A program made the position numbers and the translations under genes. Below the pieces are notes generated by a model. That model did not search any database and had not been told where the DNA came from. It saw only the letters and a list, made by a program, of their open reading frames with translations. This document shows positions 33,679-35,987 of a stretch of DNA of 35,987 bases, piece by piece (positions within the stretch are counted from its first letter, which is position 1; each line of letters starts with the position of its first letter). Source of the DNA: Kiritimatiellia bacterium (lineage in GTDB: Bacteria; Verrucomicrobiota; Kiritimatiellia; RFP12; UBA1067); assembly GCA_024405395.1 (NCBI GenBank), contig JAKSOW010000021.1, positions 1 through 35,987 on the forward strand, read 5' to 3'.

Positions 33679-33689
33679 CGCCGCGTTGT

Positions 33690-34157
33690 TCAGGGACTGC
33701 GCGGCAACACCAGGCGATGCGGCACTTTGCGCGGCCCTTCGGCGGCCCAGAGATCCAGCGCCTCGCAGATGCGCTGGAGCGTCTGCTCGCGACAGAGCGG
33801 CGCAAGGGCGCATTCCCACACCAGAATCACATTCCAGCCCAGGGCCTTCCATTCGGCTTCATGGCGATGGTCGCGCGTGACGTTGCGTGACCATTTCTCC
33901 AGCCAGAAGTCGACATTGGATTTCGGCATTGTGGACTGTGCGCAGCCATGCCGATGCCAGAAGCAGCCGCGTACCTCGATGAGCGTATGCGCACGCGCCA
34001 CGACAACGTCCGGGTGCCCGGGGAAGCGTTTGTCGCAGGTACGGTAGCGCCATCCGGCGGCGAAGATGCGTTTGCGCACCAGCATTTCCGGCTTAGTGTC
34101 GCGCGAACGGATGCGCGACATGACCTTGCTGCGCTGTTCTTTGGTGATTCGGTCCAT
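33690..34157 (-). CDS. vsr: Very short patch repair endonuclease Vsr
   Basis: A 155-residue Vsr nicking endonuclease acting at T:G mismatches from deaminated 5-methylcytosine. E24, D50 in PGHPDVV and H68 correspond to E. coli E25, D51 and H69; the zinc ligands C65, H70, C72 and C116 all align. E. coli T63 and H64 are replaced by V62 and R63, of which the arginine is notable. No Dcm-type methyltransferase lies in the window. The gene is divergent from nfnA; on its own strand TGG-TATAAT (34177-34169) ends 11 bases before the ATG. Confidence 0.9.
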   Translation of the reverse strand: MDRITKEQRSKVMSRIRSRDTKPEMLVRKRIFAAGWRYRTCDKRFPGHPDVVVARAHTLIEVRGCFWHRHGCAQSTMPKSNVDFWLEKWSRNVTRDHRHEAEWKALGWNVILVWECALAPLCREQTLQRICEALDLWAAEGPRKVPHRLVLPRSP

Positions 34158-34168
34158 GGCTGGCGGAG

Positions 34169-34177
34169 ATTATACCA
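34169..34177 (-). promoter_or_regulatory. Extended -10 promoter of vsr
   Basis: On the minus strand TGG-TATAAT ends 11 bases before the vsr ATG; predicted leader only about 5 bases and no visible ribosome-binding site. Confidence 0.65.
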
Positions 34178-34257
34178 TAAACGGTGGCGCGTGCGTCAGG
34201 CCGGATTGCTGTGGATTCAAAACCTGTATGTTTCACAAGACTAATTTGGTTTGTTTT

Positions 34258-34266
34258 TGCTATAAT
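34258..34266 (+). promoter_or_regulatory. Extended -10 promoter of nfnAB
   Basis: TGC-TATAAT after a T-rich stretch; the -10 ends 10 bases before ATG 34277, predicting a leader of about 4 bases, and no ribosome-binding site is present. Confidence 0.7.
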
Positions 34267-34276
34267 ATCGTTCGCC

Positions 34277-35131
34277 ATGAATAAAATCATCTCCAAACGT
34301 CAACTCTCGGACAACGTGTTCCAGATGGAACTCGAGGCCCCGCTCATCGCGAGCGAGCGCAAGGCCGGGCAATTCATCATTCTCATGATCGACGAGCAGC
34401 TGGGCGAGCGCATCCCGCTCACGATTGCCGACGCCGATACGGAGAAGGGCACCATCACGATCATCTTCCAGACCGTGGGCGCCACCACCATGAAGCTTTC
34501 CAAGTTCGAGGCGGGTCAGTCGCTTCCGGCGGTTCTCGGGCCTTTGGGCAAGCCGACGGCGATTCATCAGCCCAAGGACGGCAAGCCCGGTCGCATCGTG
34601 TGCGTGGGCGGCGGCATTGGCGTTGCGCCGATGCATCCGATTGCGCAGGCGATGAAGGCCGCCGGCAATGACGTCACCATCATCATGGGCGCGCGCAACA
34701 AGGATCTCTTCGTCATGAAGGACGAGATGGAGAAGATTGCCGGCGACAAGCTCATTCTCATGACGGATGACGGTTCTTCGGGCCGCAAGGGCCTTGTGAC
34801 GGATCCGCTGAAGGAGCTCTGCGAGGCTGGTGCGGTGGATGAGGTCATCGCGATTGGGCCGCCCATCATGATGAAGTTCTGCGCGCTCACCACGAAGCCC
34901 TATGGCGTCAAGACGGTTGCGTCGCTCAACACGATCATGATCGACGGCACGGGCATGTGCGGCGGCTGTCGCGTGACCGTTGGCGGCGAGACGAAGTTCG
35001 TCTGCGTCGATGGCCCTGAGTTCGATGCGCATCAGGTCGACTGGGATCTCATGCTCAAGCGCATGGGCGGCTTCAAGCCGCAGGAACAGGCCGCCAAGGA
35101 TCACGTCTGCAAGTCGGGCATCTTTGCCTAA
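34277..35131 (+). CDS. nfnA: NfnA-type ferredoxin:NADP+ oxidoreductase small subunit
   Basis: A 284-residue FAD/NAD-binding protein of the dihydroorotate dehydrogenase electron-transfer-subunit type. GERIPLTIAD is the FAD-binding site, CVGGGIGVAPMHPIA the NAD-binding loop, and GTGMCGGCRVTVGG with later C-x-D-GPEFD the 2Fe-2S ligand region. With the following gltD-like gene it forms NfnAB, which couples NADH and reduced ferredoxin oxidation to reduction of two NADP+. It overlaps no neighbour; the next gene starts after 12 bp. Confidence 0.93.
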   Translation: MNKIISKRQLSDNVFQMELEAPLIASERKAGQFIILMIDEQLGERIPLTIADADTEKGTITIIFQTVGATTMKLSKFEAGQSLPAVLGPLGKPTAIHQPKDGKPGRIVCVGGGIGVAPMHPIAQAMKAAGNDVTIIMGARNKDLFVMKDEMEKIAGDKLILMTDDGSSGRKGLVTDPLKELCEAGAVDEVIAIGPPIMMKFCALTTKPYGVKTVASLNTIMIDGTGMCGGCRVTVGGETKFVCVDGPEFDAHQVDWDLMLKRMGGFKPQEQAAKDHVCKSGIFA

Positions 35132-35143
35132 GGAGATTTTAAA

Positions 35144-35987
35144 ATGACACCGAAAGAAAGAATGGCGATTCCGCCCCAGGCGATGCCGGAACAGGACGCG
35201 CAGGTTCGCGCCCACAACATGGACGAGGTCGCGACGGGCTATACCGCCGAGATGGCGAAGTGCGAGGCTTCCCGCTGCATGCAGTGCCCCACGAAGCCGT
35301 GCATGCAGGGCTGCCCTGTGGCGATCAACATCCCGGGCTTCCTCGCGAAGGCCGCGGAAGGGGATTTCGCCGGCGCGCTGAAGATCATCAAGGAGACGTC
35401 GCTCCTCCCGGCCGTCTGCGGCCGCGTGTGCCCCCAGGAGAAGCAGTGCCAGAAGTTCTGCACGATGGGCAAGCTGCTCAAGGACGTCGACAAGGCGGTC
35501 GCCATCGGCCGCGTCGAGCGCTTCTGCGCCGACCTCGCCCGCACGACGGGCAAGGAAGAGCCGGTCGTCTGCGCGCCCAAGACGGGCAAGCGCGTCGCGA
35601 TCGTCGGCTCGGGCCCTGCGTCGATCACGGCGGCTGCGGATTGCGCCAAGGCCGGCCATGACGTCACGATGTTCGAGGCCTTCCACAAGTGCGGCGGCGT
35701 GCTGGTGTACGGCATCCCCGAGTTCCGTCTCCCGAAGGCCATCGTCCAGAACGAGATCGACGGCCTCAAGAAGATCGGTGTGAAGATCGAGACGAACTAC
35801 GTGGTCGGTCGTACGCGCAAGCTGACGGACCTCATCACGAAGGACGGCTTCGACGCGGCGTTCGTCGGCACGGGCGCGGGCCTGCCCAAGTTCATGGGCA
35901 TCGAGGGCGAAAACCTCAACGGCGTGTTCTCTGCGAACGAATACCTCACGCGTGCGAACCTCATGAAGGCCTATCTCGAAGGCCAGG
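35144..35987 (+). CDS. nfnB: NfnB / GltD-like subunit, 5' part
   Basis: The first 281 residues of a gene cut by the window end; TAAGGAG precedes ATG 35144. N-terminal cysteine-rich domain with two 4Fe-4S motifs (C45, C48, C53, C57 within CMQCPTKPCMQGC and CGRVCPQEKQCQKFC near 90-104), then a flavoprotein Rossmann start VAIVGSGPASITAA and GGVLVYGIPEFRLPK. This is the glutamate synthase small-subunit/NfnB fold. In the context of nfnA it should be the bifurcating FAD subunit rather than a glutamate synthase subunit. Confidence 0.94.
   Translation, partial: MTPKERMAIPPQAMPEQDAQVRAHNMDEVATGYTAEMAKCEASRCMQCPTKPCMQGCPVAINIPGFLAKAAEGDFAGALKIIKETSLLPAVCGRVCPQEKQCQKFCTMGKLLKDVDKAVAIGRVERFCADLARTTGKEEPVVCAPKTGKRVAIVGSGPASITAAADCAKAGHDVTMFEAFHKCGGVLVYGIPEFRLPKAIVQNEIDGLKKIGVKIETNYVVGRTRKLTDLITKDGFDAAFVGTGAGLPKFMGIEGENLNGVFSANEYLTRANLMKAYLEGQ

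Noticed and set aside
33680..33705. GCCGCG/CGCGGC hairpin between crcB and vsr as a shared terminator
   Set aside because: Only a 6-bp stem with a 14-base loop and no T-run on either strand; too weak to list.
34241..35686. 481-codon open frame on the minus strand
   Set aside because: Antisense to nfnA and nfnB; low-complexity shadow composition.
1..35987. CRISPR arrays, tRNA or rRNA genes, insertion sequences, integrases
   Set aside because: No regularly spaced short repeats, no cloverleaf or rRNA core sequence, and no transposase or recombinase motif was recognised on reading; a dedicated search was not possible.

Overview
The window is a GC-rich chromosomal segment from a strictly fermentative, H2-metabolising anaerobe. 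An [FeFe]-hydrogenase with a NuoF-like partner, a bifunctional AdhE and an NfnAB-type transhydrogenase are all present, and no respiratory gene is visible. Secreted beta-propeller and beta-helix proteins, TPR/ExbB/ExbD genes and Ser/Thr kinases fused to formylglycine-enzyme-like (SUMF1) domains suggest a PVC-group bacterium, for example an uncultured gut or rumen Kiritimatiellota/Lentisphaerota-like lineage. The taxonomic placement is inference; the physiology is well supported. No tRNA, rRNA, insertion sequence, CRISPR array or integrase was seen, and no gene-free stretch exceeds 300 bases.

Layout. 1-5455 is a hydrogenase operon: the 3' end of hydB, then hydA, followed without a break by a small GHKL ATPase, a PHP phosphoesterase, two DRTGG-like proteins and a CBS-RsbT-like fusion. 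This tail looks like a dedicated signalling module. 5525-8325 is adhE with its own strong promoter and a hairpin terminator. 8376-14617 carries a phosphoribosyltransferase and era, then a translationally coupled TPR-ExbB-ExbD-TonB-like cell-envelope cluster and pyrE. 14652-15445 is rpsP-rplS. 15456-20532 holds a 3D-domain protein, tpiA, a secreted propeller, a dCMP deaminase and a UvrD-like helicase. 20570-27557 has a YfhO-like membrane protein followed by two nearly duplicate kinase-SUMF1 genes flanking an ECF sigma factor and a small membrane protein. 27573-31179 has secreted propeller and beta-helix genes plus DedA. 31200-33678 is a CsoR-controlled metal-efflux pair, an Fe-S flavoprotein and a CrcB fluoride channel. 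33690-35987 has an orphan Vsr divergent from nfnA-nfnB, which runs off the end.

Function. HydAB, NfnAB and AdhE can together balance ferredoxin, NAD(H) and NADP(H) during fermentation; the CBS/DRTGG/GHKL module probably senses nucleotide or energy state for the hydrogenase. The kinase-sigma locus is probably a transmembrane signalling system in which one kinase copy has lost its activation segment.

The most unusual signals are: (1) the tandem kinase pair, with a 278-bp perfectly identical tract (probable gene conversion) and a 102-bp in-frame activation-segment deletion in one copy; (2) the hydrogenase-linked regulatory module; (3) a textbook CsoR operator inside the csoR promoter; and (4) several genes whose extended -10 boxes lie so close to the start codon that leaderless mRNAs are predicted.
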